The translations under genes and the position numbers were made by a program. A model generated the notes under the pieces. That model saw nothing but the letters and a program-made list of their open reading frames with translations. It ran no database searches and was not told the origin of the DNA. Positions 25,205-35,438 of a DNA stretch of 64,000 nucleotides are shown in pieces. Each line of letters opens with the position of its first letter. Position 1 is the first letter of the stretch. Origin of the DNA: JAUYQR01 sp963822435 (GTDB taxonomy: Bacteria > Pseudomonadota > Alphaproteobacteria > Rhodobacterales > Rhodobacteraceae); the NCBI GenBank assembly GCA_963822435.1, contig CAWGHN010000002.1:186001-250000 (forward strand), given 5' to 3'.

Positions 25205-25561
25205 ATGTCGATGCTGCGAACCATGCTGATGGCCTTCCTGCTTGTCGCGGTTCTGCCGTGGGGAGCCTATCTGGGCCGGTTTCCCGGTGCAGCCCAAGGC
25301 CGCGTGGGTGCCGAAACGGTGGCGGCCTACCCGGTGAGTGCGCATGCGTCCACACCCCGGGCAGAGGCCGTGCAGAAACCCTGGATCAAGTGCCGCAAGG
25401 GGATTGCGGGGTCGACCTGCACCCCCGATCCGAAGGCGCTGCTGTCCTCGATTGACCTTGACCGTCGGCGCAATCCGGGCCGGCTGGGCGTTGACAGGGC
25501 GTCTTCTGTTCCGGACGGCATTGTCGAAAGGCCCACGCCGCCACCTCCGCGCCCGGTCTGA
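25205..25561 (+). CDS. Small exported hypothetical protein
   Basis: 118 residues with an N-terminal signal or anchor sequence (MLRTMLMAFLLVAVLPWGAYLG), a central pair of cysteines (KCRKGIAGSTCTPDP) that could form a disulfide, and a proline-rich end (VERPTPPPPRPV). No family recognised. It is 54 bp upstream of the L,D-transpeptidase lipoprotein and in the same direction, so the two are probably cotranscribed and may act together in the periplasm. Confidence 0.65.
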   Translation: MSMLRTMLMAFLLVAVLPWGAYLGRFPGAAQGRVGAETVAAYPVSAHASTPRAEAVQKPWIKCRKGIAGSTCTPDPKALLSSIDLDRRRNPGRLGVDRASSVPDGIVERPTPPPPRPV

Positions 25562-25615
25562 TGCGACACCCGCCTCGCCAAGAGGCATCGTTTCATCAGA
25601 TCAAGGACATTAAGA

Positions 25616-26311
25616 ATGTTGACACGACGGATGTTCGTTGCAGCCGGTGCTGCCGCGTCCCTTTCTGCCTGCGTGCGCCCGGAAGGGTCGCCCGAGATCG
25701 CGCCGGATCCGGCAAAGATCGTCCCGCCGGTTCCGGCCTTTTACGGTGCGGTTTACGACGAGCCGTATCCGGTTCCTGCGGTGCCGGCAGGTGTGGTCCC
25801 GCCCCATCTTTGGCGGCAAGAGGTGGCAAACCCGTTTCCCGAGGAACCATTGGGGACAATCATCGTGGATCCCGATGCGGGCTATCTGCACCTTGTCCAG
25901 ACCCGTGAGACGGCGATGCGCTACGGGGCCGGGACGGGTGCGGCGGCCTATGCCTGGAACGGGGTGGCGCGGCTGCAGTTCGCGCGCGCATGGCCGCGCT
26001 GGAAAGTGCCTGACGAGATGATCGCGCGCAGGCCGGAGCTGGAGCCTTATTCGGTGGCCAATGGCGGCATGGACCCCGGCCCCGGCAATCCGCTTGGCGC
26101 AAGGGCGCTCTATCTGTTTCAGAATGGCAAGGACACGCTCTACCGTATCCACGGAGCCTGCGAGCCGAACTATCTGGGCAAACCGGTGTCGTCCGGCTGC
26201 ATCCGCCTGCTGGACCAGGATGCCATCGACCTGTATCGCCGCGCCCCGCATGGCGCAAAGGTGCGGGTCTTGCCGTCCATCCTGCCGACGGGACTGGCGG
26301 CGCTGTATTGA
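25616..26311 (+). CDS. L,D-transpeptidase (YkuD family) lipoprotein
   Basis: 231 residues. A short signal with Arg-Arg and lipobox LSAC (Cys near residue 19) predicts a lipoprotein. The YkuD catalytic region is complete: LYRIHGACEPNYLGKPVSSGCIRLLDQD, with the active-site Cys in SSGCIR. Such enzymes make 3-3 peptidoglycan crosslinks or anchor proteins to the wall. The motif is described here in pieces HGACEPNYLG and SSGCIRLL. Upstream is a small exported protein; the divergent neighbour is DevBCA. Confidence 0.9.
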   Translation: MLTRRMFVAAGAAASLSACVRPEGSPEIAPDPAKIVPPVPAFYGAVYDEPYPVPAVPAGVVPPHLWRQEVANPFPEEPLGTIIVDPDAGYLHLVQTRETAMRYGAGTGAAAYAWNGVARLQFARAWPRWKVPDEMIARRPELEPYSVANGGMDPGPGNPLGARALYLFQNGKDTLYRIHGACEPNYLGKPVSSGCIRLLDQDAIDLYRRAPHGAKVRVLPSILPTGLAALY

Positions 26312-26365
26312 CAGCGCGACGGGTTCGGGCGTGGCTTGCGCGCCCGGACCCGTCAAAATGTCAGC

Positions 26366-26752
26366 TTATACCGACTGAACGGCCTTGTGCAGAAGGTCGC
26401 GGACCTGCCCTGCCACGGCATGGAGTTCGGGGTTTTGGATCGCCTGCATGGAGGCGACCGGATCAATGGCACTGACCTCGATACCGCCATCCACCTCGCG
26501 CAGGATGACGTTGCAGGGCAGCATGGCGCCGACACGCGGCTCCATCCCGATGGCCTTGAACGCCATGCCCGGGTTGCAGGCCCCCAGAATGCGGTAGGCC
26601 GGCATCGCCACGTCGAGTTTTTTCTTCATCGTGGCCGCCACGTCGATTTCCGTCAGGACACCGAAGCCATGCGCCGCGAGTGCCGCCCGCGTGCGGGTGT
26701 CTGCCTCGTCCATCGTCAGTCCGTCGATCTTGCGGTCAATCGTATAGGTCAT
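26366..26752 (-). CDS. DUF302 family protein
   Basis: 128 residues from ATG 26752, which has GGAG eight bases upstream; ATG 26758 is too close to that site. DUF302 features: an N-terminal amphipathic start, LAAHGFGVLTEIDV, KKKLDV, YRILGACNPGMAFKAI, GAMLPCNVILRE and a C-terminal helix. The cysteine pair in ACNP and LPCN is typical. The role is unknown; relatives are often found beside metal-stress or redox genes. A good promoter (26859-26886) lies upstream. Confidence 0.88.
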   Translation of the reverse strand: MTYTIDRKIDGLTMDEADTRTRAALAAHGFGVLTEIDVAATMKKKLDVAMPAYRILGACNPGMAFKAIGMEPRVGAMLPCNVILREVDGGIEVSAIDPVASMQAIQNPELHAVAGQVRDLLHKAVQSV

Positions 26753-26858
26753 CGCCATGCTCCAGTTGTCTGCTTCGCCTGATAAGGTCGATCAAGGCCG
26801 AGGGTGGCTGTCCCGCACCGCGCAGGAGATGCGGACGCAGGCGAGCTGCCTTGCGGGT

Positions 26859-26886
26859 TATATATTGCGGAAAATGAATATAACAA
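26859..26886 (-). promoter_or_regulatory. Sigma-70-type promoter for the DUF302 gene
   Basis: On the minus strand TTGTTA (26886-26881) and TATATA (26864-26859) are separated by 16 bp in a locally AT-rich patch within otherwise GC-rich DNA, about 107 bp upstream of ATG 26752. Confidence 0.6.
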
Positions 26887-26972
26887 GGTCTGCTGCAGCT
26901 GTGCCGCGCCCGTAAACCGGACTGCTTGCCGGCACGCCTGACCGGAGCGCTGCGCCCGAGCCATGCGCTGAT

Positions 26973-29900
26973 CTAAGCCCCGCGCGTGCCCAGGGTAACC
27001 GCTATTTGATGGTCACCCGTCCGCAGCGGAAACGTCAGGACATCGGTTGTCAGGTTCATGTCCGCACCATTCAGGACCGCAGACCGAATACCCCGGTTGG
27101 TGCCGTCGGGATTCAGGATCGTGACGGTGTAGCGGGCGTCCCCCAGCGCGATGTGCAGGGTCAGTTCGGGCCAGGACTTTGGCAGGCAGGGGTCAAGGCA
27201 AAGGGTGTTGCCCTTGCGCGTCAGGCCGACAATCCCCTCGATGCCCGCGCGGTACATCCACCCCGCAGAGCCGGTATACCAGGTCCAGCCGCCGCGACCG
27301 GCATGCGGCGGTGTGGAGTAGACATCGGCTGCCACGACATAGGGTTCAACCTTGTAACGTTCGGCATCAGACCTGGTCAGGGCATGGTTGATCGGGTTCA
27401 GCAGGGCAAACAACCGATGCGCGGCGTCGCCCTCGCCCAGCCTTGCCTGCGCCAGAACCGCCCACATCGCCGCATGGCTATACTGGCCACCGTTTTCACG
27501 CAGGCCGGGCGGGTAGCCCTTGATGTAGCCGGGATCTTTCGCCGTGTGGTTGAAGGGTGGCGCGAAAAGCAGTGCCAGCCCAGGGTCGGGCTGGACAAGA
27601 TGCCGGGTCATGGATGCCATCGCGGTGCGCGCCCGGTCAGGATCTGCTGCCCCGGAAAGGACGGCCCAGGACTGCGCGATGCTGTCGATGCGGCATTCGT
27701 CGGAGGCCGCCGATCCAAGGATGGTGCCATCATCATAGGTGCCACGCCGATACCATGCCCCGTCCCAGCCATCGGTTTCGATGGCGCCCAGCACCGATGT
27801 CGCATGGGCGCGCCAACGGGCGGCACGGGCCGGGTCGCGGGTGTCGGCCAGCGGTGCCATGAGATCAACCGTCGCGATCAAGAGCCAGCCGAGCCACACA
27901 CTGGTGCCACGGCCGCCCTCGCCCACGCGGTTCATCCCGTCATTCCAATCGCCGGTGCCGATCAACGGCATCCCGTTTTCGCCGGTCAGCGCGATCGCCT
28001 GATCGAGACCCCTGGCGCAGTGCTCGAACAGGGTTGCCGTCTGTTCGGAAACCTGCGGCTGAAAGAAGTCGTCATGCGCCCCGGCCGGCACGGGCGGTCC
28101 TTGCAGGAACGGCACCGGCTCGTCCAGAATGGACATGTCGCCCGAAACGGCGATGTACCGTGCGACGCCGTAGCCAAGCCAGACCCGGTCATCCGAGATG
28201 CGGGTGCGCACGCCCTGGCCGGAATGGGGCAGCCACCAATGCTGCACGTCGCCTTCCAGGAACTGCCGTGCGGCGGCACGCAACAGGTGTGCGCGGGTCA
28301 TGTCGGGCCGGGACAATGTCAGCGCCATGCCGTCTTGCAACTGGTCGCGAAAGCCGTAGGCACCACTTGCCTGATAGAATCCGGCCCGCGCCCAGATGCG
28401 GCAGGAAAGGGTCTGATACATCAGCCAGCCGTTCAGCAGAATGTCCATCGCGCGGTCGGGCGAGCGGATCTGGACGGTGCCGAGAAGGTCGGTCCAATGG
28501 GACTTGACCGCAGACAGCGCCGTGTCGGCATCGGCCGCTCGCAGACGCTGGATCAGGGCCGAGGCCGACGCGTCACTGTCGGTCTGGCCGATCAGGAAGG
28601 TAAGCGAGGCCACCTCGCCCGGACGCAGGGTCAGGCGGCGCTGCAGGGCGGCGCAGGGATCAAGGGCCGGGCCGGTGGCGCCCGACAACGGGGCGTCTTG
28701 CAGGCCGACGGGCGCGGAAAGTGACCCGCCCGCCCCGATGAACTCGGCCCGATCGGCGGTCAGGCTGCTGGTCTCAGCCCCGAAATCGGCAAAGGCGATG
28801 CGGCCGGGGAAGGCCGTGCTGAAGGTGTTTTGCGCAAGGACTGCCCCGGTTGCGGGATCGGTGCGGGTGATGATGCAGGGCGCGCTGCCCCCTCGCGAGG
28901 TGCCGAGCACCCATTCGGCATAGGCCGTGACCGAGAGGTTTCGCGGTGTCGTGCCGGTATTGCGCAGATGCAGGCGCGTGACCTTGGCCGGGGCATCCAG
29001 CGGCACGAACTGCGTCATCTCGGCCATGATGCCGTGCGCTTCGTGCTGGAAGCTGGAATAGCCAAAGCCGTGGCGCGCGATGTAGGTGCCGGCGCCGCGG
29101 ATCGGCAGGGCGGTCGGTGTCCAGACATGGCCGCTGTCCAGATCGTGCAGATAGATCGCTTCGCCCGAAGGGTCGCCTACCGGATCGTTCGACCAGGGAG
29201 TGATCTGGTTTTCGCGGCTGTTTTCCGACCACACATGACCGCTGCCATCGGCCGAAACGGTGAAGCCGAAGGTCGGGTTGGCAATGACGTTGATCCAGGG
29301 CGCGGGCGTGGTCTGGCCGCCGCGCAGAATGGTCACATACTCGCGTCCGTCCCGGTCAAAGCCGCCAGTGCCGTTGAAAAACTCCAGCTCTGGCAGTTTC
29401 GGCGGGGGCACGGCCGCGGGCAGGGCGGGTGGACCGGCGATCCCGGCAATCGGCAACGGTGCCAGCCGGGCCAACTGGCTGGACAGCTCGCCCCTGCTGG
29501 CCACGAGGATCACGCGCGCCTGCGACAGAAGCATCTCCCGCGCGCCGGCGTGCAGGATATCCGACCGTAGCACATGGATCGTGCCATTGGTCGGGGCGTG
29601 GATGCCGGCTGCCTGAGGCCGGGATCGGGCGGACCGCACGGCGCTGTCGATCGCGATCTGCAGATCCTGCACATACGATGAGGTGCGGTCGTTCAGCACG
29701 ACAAGATCCACCGCGTGCTGGCGCATCTGCCAGTATTCGTGGGCGCTGATCGCCTGATGCAGAACGCCGATGTCTTCGGCATCGTCGATCTGCAACAGCA
29801 CGATGGGAAGGTCGCCGGAGATGCCAAGCGACCAGAGCGCGGATTGTGGTGCTGCGCCCGCGAGGATCTGCGCGGCGGTGGCACGCATCCGGCTGTCATT

Positions 29901-32900
29901 GCGCATGACGATGCCGCCCAGTGTCTGGAAATCGGCCGCGTCGGCGTGGGTGATGCCAAGGTGACGCAACTGCACCTGCGCTTGCGTCCAGGCAAGCGTG
30001 GCCGCGCGCGCGAAGGCCGAAGGATCGCGGTGGCGGTCCACAAGATCCAGCAGCGCATCCGGACTGTCGGCAACCATTGTCCAGAAGGTGACGCGCGTGG
30101 TCCCGCCGGGCGGAACGCTGACCCTGCGGCGGATCGAGAAGATCGGGTCCAGCACGGTGCCGGTGGTTCCTGACAAGGGCTCATCCAGCATCGCTGCGGT
30201 GGCGACGGTGCGACCGCGCCCGATGAACTTTGCGCGGTCAGTCTCGATCTGGAGCGGGGCGGTTTCTGCCCCTTCGACGACGGCGATATGTGCGGCCCAG
30301 ACCTCTGGATCGGACGGCGAACGGCGGCGGCGGGTGGCAATGATGACACCCAGTTCCGGAAGGTAATCGGTCACGACGAACAGCTTGGAAAATGCGGGGT
30401 GCGCCTGATCGGACGACGGCGGGGCAAGCACCAGTTCGGCATAGGAGGTAACGTCGATGTCCCGCGTGCGGCGGCTGCTGTTGGTCAGGGTGACGCGCCG
30501 TGCCTCGGCATCGTCTTCGGCCGAAACGACGACTTCGGTCGTGGTCGTCAGGTGCTGCATCTGGTGGATGAAGGCAGCATGGTGTTCGCAAAAGACCGCA
30601 CGATGGTGGTCGACCGCGCCGCGCGCTGGTTGCACCGCCCCCGACCAGACCTCGCCCGAGGTGGTGTCGCGCAGGAAGATGAACGAGCCAAGCGCGGCCT
30701 GCGCCGCTTCGGCCCGCCAGCGGGTGATCGCCAGACCGCGCCAGCGGCTGAAGCCTTCTCCGGTTGCGGTCAGCATTACGCCGTAGTTGCCGTTGGACAA
30801 AAGATGGGCGGTCGGAGGTTCGGTTGCCGGGCTGGCGAAGGTGCGGACGGCAGGCGCGTCGAGCGGTTCGACCGGGGCAACCAGCACTTCGGTGGCGCGG
30901 GGCGGGGCGCTGGCAACGTCGCGGGGAATACGCTCTTGCAGCAACAGTTCTGCGCCCTGGATCATCGGTTCGGCGTGGAAGCGGTCGCGCAGGCGACCGT
31001 TCTGCAGCGTGTTGGCGATGGCGGTGATCGTCATGCCCTGATGATGCGCCATGAAGCTGCGGACGATGGCCCGGGTTTCGTTTGATGGCAGGCGCGACGG
31101 GGTAAAATCCACCGCCTCGTAAAACCCATAGCGCCCCTCGGCCCCGAGGGTTGCAAGTGCGGCATAGTTGTTCACCGCCGCCACCGGGTCGATCATCGCG
31201 GCAAGGCCGGTCGCATAGGGGGCGATCACGCGGTTTTCGCTGAGGCCCCGCTTCAGCCCAAGCCCCGGCACGCCAAAGTTCGAATACTGGTAGGTCATTT
31301 CCAGATCGCGGGCGTTGTAGGAGGATTCCGAAATCCCCCACGGTATGTCCAGCCCGGCGGCATAGGCGCGTTGACGCACCACGACCAGCCGTGTCGTCTG
31401 TTCAAGGACCGAACCCGCAGGCGCCCGCATGACGAGGGACGGCATCAGGTATTCGAACATGCTGCCCGACCACGAGATCAGCGCCGAACCCGAGCCGATG
31501 GGCGTTGCAGGGCGCCCTAGCCGGAACCAGTGGCGGGTTTCCACATCGCCCTTGGCAATGGCGAACAGGCTGGCCAGCCGCGCCTCGGACGCCAGAAGAT
31601 CGTAGCAGTTCGTGTCCAGCCGATTGGTCGCCACCGAAAAGCCGATGGAGAGGAGTTTCTTGTCAGGATCGAGAAGAAAGCGAAAATCCATCTCGAGGGC
31701 GAGGCTGCGGCACAGGGCCTCGACCTCGCCAAGCAGACCAAGGTCGGCCGGAGCGGCCTGATCGGCGAGGTGATCTGCAAGGGCCGAGTGCATGGCCGTG
31801 GTCCAGACCTTCGCCTCGGAGATCGTGTCGCCGGTCAGCGCCAGTGCGCGGTCCATCGGACCTGTCAGCGTGGCTAGCGAGGTGGCAGGGTCTGCCGCAG
31901 CGGCCGAAATCGCCGTGAGGGCGCGAATGAGATCAAGGTCTTCCGCTTCCACCCCGAGCGACCGGCGGGCAAGCACGGCGCAGTCGCCCAAGGCCTGACG
32001 CACGACAAGGTCGTCTTGTGCGGGATCGGTCGCCCAAGCGCGGCAGGCTTGCGCCACGGCGATCAGGTGGCCCGCCAGATTGCCACTGTCCACGGATGAT
32101 ACGTAGGCCGGCTCCAGCACCCGCAAATCCCGGGTGTCGTGCCAGTTATGGATGTGGCCGCGAAAGCGCGGCATGCGCCGGATCGTTGTGAGGGTGTCCA
32201 GCATCCGCTGCAAGGCCGCCCGCTGGCCGATCCAGCCCATGTCATGCGCCGCAACCGTCGACAGAAGGTAAAGCCCGATGTTTGTCGGCGACGTCCGGGT
32301 GGCGAGGGCCGGTTTCGGGATTTCCTGAAAGTTGTCAGGCGGCAGGAAATTGTCTTCGGGCGTGACGAAGGTTTCGAAATACCGCCAGGTGCGGCGCGCG
32401 ATCAGCCGCAACTCCTGCGCCTGGGCGGTGGAAAGGGCGGTCGTCGCCGTCTGCCGTCGCGGCAGGCTGATCGTGCGGGCAAAGGCCGGAGCCGCACCCC
32501 AGACCAGTGCAAATGCCAACGGCAGTGGCCAGACGGCAGGGTTCAGGACACTGGCAAGGCCGCAGGTGCCGAGGCCAAGGCCGACCCCAGGCAACATCGA
32601 AAGATACTGCCGCAGCCGGCTGGGGCGGGCGCTGCTGCCAGCCTGTGCCGCCGTCATCCATTCCAGCAGATGCCGGTGCGAGACGAACAGGCGCCAGGCC
32701 GTGCGCAGGATGGCATCGAGCATGGTTGCAGCCGTGTCGGCCAGAAGCACCAGACTTGCGACGATCTGGCCGAGGGCCGTGCGCGTGTCGGCCCACAGGG
32801 CGGCGAAATGGCTGGTCAGGGTGACGCCGGCGCGGGCGGGAAGAATTCCGAACGGCAGCGACAGCAGGCGTGGAAGCGACAGCATCGACACTGTCAGCAC

Positions 32901-35438
32901 GGTCCACAACACGGCGAGCGGCAGGGGTAGCATCCAGCCGCCAAACAATGACAGCACGGCAAGCGGCGCCAGCAGCGACCGGCGCAGGTTGTCGATCATC
33001 TTCCAGCGCCCGATCACCGGAACGCCGCCCAGATCGTGGCGCCGGTGGCCGAAGATCCAAGGCAGAAGCTGCCAGTCACCGCGCACCCAACGGTGCTGGC
33101 GACGGACGTCCACATCATAGCGGTCGGGGTAATCTTCGATCACCTCGATATCCGAGGCGAGGGCCGCGCGCGTGAAGGTGCCTTCGAACAGATCATGGCT
33201 GAGAAGCGCGTTTTCCGGCACACGCCCGCCCATTGCCGCTTCGAAGGCATCCACGTCATAGATGCCCTTGCCGGTGAACGTGCCTTCGCCAAACAGATCC
33301 TGATAGATGTCGGATGTCGCGGCTGCATAGGGCTCGATCCCGCCGGGGCTGGAAAACAGCCTTTGATAGACAGACCCGTCCTGCCCGCTGGGCAAGGACG
33401 GGCTGACCCGTGGTTGCAGGATGCCATAGCCGCCTGTGACGCGCTGCTGGCCGGCGTCAAGGCGGGCACGGTTCAACGGATGGGCGATCTTTCCGACCAT
33501 CTGCGCCACCGTCCCGCGCAAAAGCCGCGTGTCGGCATCAAGCGTGATCACATAGCGCACATCCTGTGGCAGCGGACCGCTGACAACCGAATAGCTGGTG
33601 TCGGTTGCTCCACGCAGCAACCGGTTCAGTTCGGCCAGCTTTCCGCGCTTGCGCTCCCATCCCATCCAGACGCCTTCGGCAGGGTTCCAAAGCCGTTGGC
33701 GGTGCAGGAAGAAGAAGCGGTCTCCGTCCTCGCCCGGATAGGTTTCATTCAGGCGCGCGACCGCCTGGGTGGCCAAGGCAACAAGATTTGCATCCTGAGG
33801 GTCATCCTGTGTCGCAGCATCCGGCGCGTCGGACAGCAGTGCGTAATGCACCGCTCCGCCTGTGCTGGACAGGTGATGAACCTCAAGCCGTTCGATCTGC
33901 ACGGCGATGTCGTCGCTGTCGTGCAAAAGCACCGGGACGGCAACAAGGGTTCGCAAGTGGGGCGGAATGGACTTTGCCAGGTCAAGGGCCGGCAAGGGTT
34001 TTGGATGCACCAGGCGGGTGAGAACCGTGTTCACGGTGGCGGTGGCAAGATCGGCAGCCAGCCCGGCGGCGGGGAGCGCCAAAGCCACAAGCGTGAAGGG
34101 ACCGGCCCCTGCGTTCGCCATCAGGACCAGCGCGAAACTCAGGATGGCCGCTGCCACGGCAGCGATTGCTGCCACATAGCCGCAAAGGCCCGTCCTGCCG
34201 ATCGCGCGACGCAGCAGGGCCCTTGCGGGTGGTTGAAAGCCAATCGTCCTCTCGAAGGCGGGACGACCCTCTGCGACCAACCAATATCCCGGATCGCGTT
34301 GGTGGGCCTCGTTGCTTGTCTTTGCCGCGCTGATCGAGGCGTCTGCAACCTCGCCTTCGGTCAGCGGCGCATGGTGGGCCAGACTTTCAATTTCGGTCCG
34401 GTAGCGGTTTCGGGTTGCGAAATCCATCGCGCCATACGTGGGGTTGGCACGCAGACTGGCTTCGACAAGGCTGACCTCTTCAAAGAAGTCCGCCCAGTCC
34501 ATGTCCGACGCCAGCCGCATCGAGGTGACGATGTTGCGCATGGTGACGTTCGACGCCCCAAGGCGGGTCTGGGTGTTTGCAATCACCTCGTCCAGCGTTG
34601 TGCCCTGGCGTGCCAACCGGTCTTCCAGCCATCCCAGAAGCGGCGTGTGCAAGGGATCAAGGCCGCGCAGGCGTTTGGCGATCTGGCTTGCAACGATTTC
34701 CGGCAGCGGCGCGGTCTCGAAGGGAGCCACGACCTGGCGGAGCACCGAGAACGGCGTTTGGCCGGCGGGATGCTGGGCGGCAAGCACGGCGTCGACCATC
34801 GCATCCGCCTGCAGCCGCATGGCGTGCCCATCAACGATCTGCAGCGCCAACCGGCGCATGTTTTCAACCAGAACGATGCGAAGCGTGATCGCGACGGCCC
34901 AAAGCTCGCCGATCATCAAGGGCTGGACCTTTTGGTAGGCCCTGACGAAACGGGCAAGGACCGGCCCCGAGAGCAGGCTGTCGGTGTGGGCCACGTAGGC
35001 CAAGGTCAGCCCAAACACTCGAGGATAGCCTGCGAAAGGACCGTCAGCGAGTTTCGGCAGCTTGCGATAATACCCGGGCGGCAGGTCGTCGCGGATCTGG
35101 CGAAGCTGCTGTTCGACAAGATGGAAGTTGTCCAAAAGCCACTCAGCGGCGGGTGCGATGACCTCTCCCGCCTGCAAAGCCTGGGCACAGGTCCGATAGG
35201 CGCGCAAAAGGATGTCGGCATTCTCTGCGACCCTGCGACTGAGCGGCTGGACCCGAACCTTCTTGCCCTTTGCTGTGGGCTGGGCCGAGGCAAGGCTCTG
35301 CGCGTGGTGTTCCAGCCTTTCGGTGCCGAAAAGATCCGCCCGGATCGGCGCGGTGTCTTGCCAGACGAGAGGGCCGGTGTATGCGCGCGCGCCGATGAAG
35401 GCGGGTAGAAAATGCAGCCGGCCGGGCGATCCCGTCAC
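26973..35438 (-). CDS. ndvB: Cyclic beta-1,2-glucan synthase (NdvB/ChvB type)
   Basis: 2821 residues, the usual size for these giant inner-membrane enzymes, which start, extend, trim and cyclise beta-1,2-glucan from UDP-glucose for the periplasm. Order: N-terminal region; membrane helices about residues 415-475; GT84 glycosyltransferase with TLDADTRL near 630 and QHRWVRGDW near 783; more helices about 810-990; a glucoamylase-like domain (TWRYFETFVTPEDNFLPPDN); and C-terminal GH94 phosphorylase domains with GTGDWNDGMNRVG near 2490. The start GTG 35438 overlaps the stop of the small upstream gene (GTGA). No frame break seen. Confidence 0.93.
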   Translation of the reverse strand: MTGSPGRLHFLPAFIGARAYTGPLVWQDTAPIRADLFGTERLEHHAQSLASAQPTAKGKKVRVQPLSRRVAENADILLRAYRTCAQALQAGEVIAPAAEWLLDNFHLVEQQLRQIRDDLPPGYYRKLPKLADGPFAGYPRVFGLTLAYVAHTDSLLSGPVLARFVRAYQKVQPLMIGELWAVAITLRIVLVENMRRLALQIVDGHAMRLQADAMVDAVLAAQHPAGQTPFSVLRQVVAPFETAPLPEIVASQIAKRLRGLDPLHTPLLGWLEDRLARQGTTLDEVIANTQTRLGASNVTMRNIVTSMRLASDMDWADFFEEVSLVEASLRANPTYGAMDFATRNRYRTEIESLAHHAPLTEGEVADASISAAKTSNEAHQRDPGYWLVAEGRPAFERTIGFQPPARALLRRAIGRTGLCGYVAAIAAVAAAILSFALVLMANAGAGPFTLVALALPAAGLAADLATATVNTVLTRLVHPKPLPALDLAKSIPPHLRTLVAVPVLLHDSDDIAVQIERLEVHHLSSTGGAVHYALLSDAPDAATQDDPQDANLVALATQAVARLNETYPGEDGDRFFFLHRQRLWNPAEGVWMGWERKRGKLAELNRLLRGATDTSYSVVSGPLPQDVRYVITLDADTRLLRGTVAQMVGKIAHPLNRARLDAGQQRVTGGYGILQPRVSPSLPSGQDGSVYQRLFSSPGGIEPYAAATSDIYQDLFGEGTFTGKGIYDVDAFEAAMGGRVPENALLSHDLFEGTFTRAALASDIEVIEDYPDRYDVDVRRQHRWVRGDWQLLPWIFGHRRHDLGGVPVIGRWKMIDNLRRSLLAPLAVLSLFGGWMLPLPLAVLWTVLTVSMLSLPRLLSLPFGILPARAGVTLTSHFAALWADTRTALGQIVASLVLLADTAATMLDAILRTAWRLFVSHRHLLEWMTAAQAGSSARPSRLRQYLSMLPGVGLGLGTCGLASVLNPAVWPLPLAFALVWGAAPAFARTISLPRRQTATTALSTAQAQELRLIARRTWRYFETFVTPEDNFLPPDNFQEIPKPALATRTSPTNIGLYLLSTVAAHDMGWIGQRAALQRMLDTLTTIRRMPRFRGHIHNWHDTRDLRVLEPAYVSSVDSGNLAGHLIAVAQACRAWATDPAQDDLVVRQALGDCAVLARRSLGVEAEDLDLIRALTAISAAAADPATSLATLTGPMDRALALTGDTISEAKVWTTAMHSALADHLADQAAPADLGLLGEVEALCRSLALEMDFRFLLDPDKKLLSIGFSVATNRLDTNCYDLLASEARLASLFAIAKGDVETRHWFRLGRPATPIGSGSALISWSGSMFEYLMPSLVMRAPAGSVLEQTTRLVVVRQRAYAAGLDIPWGISESSYNARDLEMTYQYSNFGVPGLGLKRGLSENRVIAPYATGLAAMIDPVAAVNNYAALATLGAEGRYGFYEAVDFTPSRLPSNETRAIVRSFMAHHQGMTITAIANTLQNGRLRDRFHAEPMIQGAELLLQERIPRDVASAPPRATEVLVAPVEPLDAPAVRTFASPATEPPTAHLLSNGNYGVMLTATGEGFSRWRGLAITRWRAEAAQAALGSFIFLRDTTSGEVWSGAVQPARGAVDHHRAVFCEHHAAFIHQMQHLTTTTEVVVSAEDDAEARRVTLTNSSRRTRDIDVTSYAELVLAPPSSDQAHPAFSKLFVVTDYLPELGVIIATRRRRSPSDPEVWAAHIAVVEGAETAPLQIETDRAKFIGRGRTVATAAMLDEPLSGTTGTVLDPIFSIRRRVSVPPGGTTRVTFWTMVADSPDALLDLVDRHRDPSAFARAATLAWTQAQVQLRHLGITHADAADFQTLGGIVMRNDSRMRATAAQILAGAAPQSALWSLGISGDLPIVLLQIDDAEDIGVLHQAISAHEYWQMRQHAVDLVVLNDRTSSYVQDLQIAIDSAVRSARSRPQAAGIHAPTNGTIHVLRSDILHAGAREMLLSQARVILVASRGELSSQLARLAPLPIAGIAGPPALPAAVPPPKLPELEFFNGTGGFDRDGREYVTILRGGQTTPAPWINVIANPTFGFTVSADGSGHVWSENSRENQITPWSNDPVGDPSGEAIYLHDLDSGHVWTPTALPIRGAGTYIARHGFGYSSFQHEAHGIMAEMTQFVPLDAPAKVTRLHLRNTGTTPRNLSVTAYAEWVLGTSRGGSAPCIITRTDPATGAVLAQNTFSTAFPGRIAFADFGAETSSLTADRAEFIGAGGSLSAPVGLQDAPLSGATGPALDPCAALQRRLTLRPGEVASLTFLIGQTDSDASASALIQRLRAADADTALSAVKSHWTDLLGTVQIRSPDRAMDILLNGWLMYQTLSCRIWARAGFYQASGAYGFRDQLQDGMALTLSRPDMTRAHLLRAAARQFLEGDVQHWWLPHSGQGVRTRISDDRVWLGYGVARYIAVSGDMSILDEPVPFLQGPPVPAGAHDDFFQPQVSEQTATLFEHCARGLDQAIALTGENGMPLIGTGDWNDGMNRVGEGGRGTSVWLGWLLIATVDLMAPLADTRDPARAARWRAHATSVLGAIETDGWDGAWYRRGTYDDGTILGSAASDECRIDSIAQSWAVLSGAADPDRARTAMASMTRHLVQPDPGLALLFAPPFNHTAKDPGYIKGYPPGLRENGGQYSHAAMWAVLAQARLGEGDAAHRLFALLNPINHALTRSDAERYKVEPYVVAADVYSTPPHAGRGGWTWYTGSAGWMYRAGIEGIVGLTRKGNTLCLDPCLPKSWPELTLHIALGDARYTVTILNPDGTNRGIRSAVLNGADMNLTTDVLTFPLRTGDHQIAVTLGTRGA

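Noticed and set aside
26780..26800. FNR-type site near the DUF302 gene
   Set aside because: TTGAT and ATCA-like halves are present but spaced seven bases, not the four of the consensus.
33036..35408. 790-codon plus-strand frame (and a similar one at 27006-28724)
   Set aside because: Antisense to the cyclic glucan synthase; no recognisable motif.
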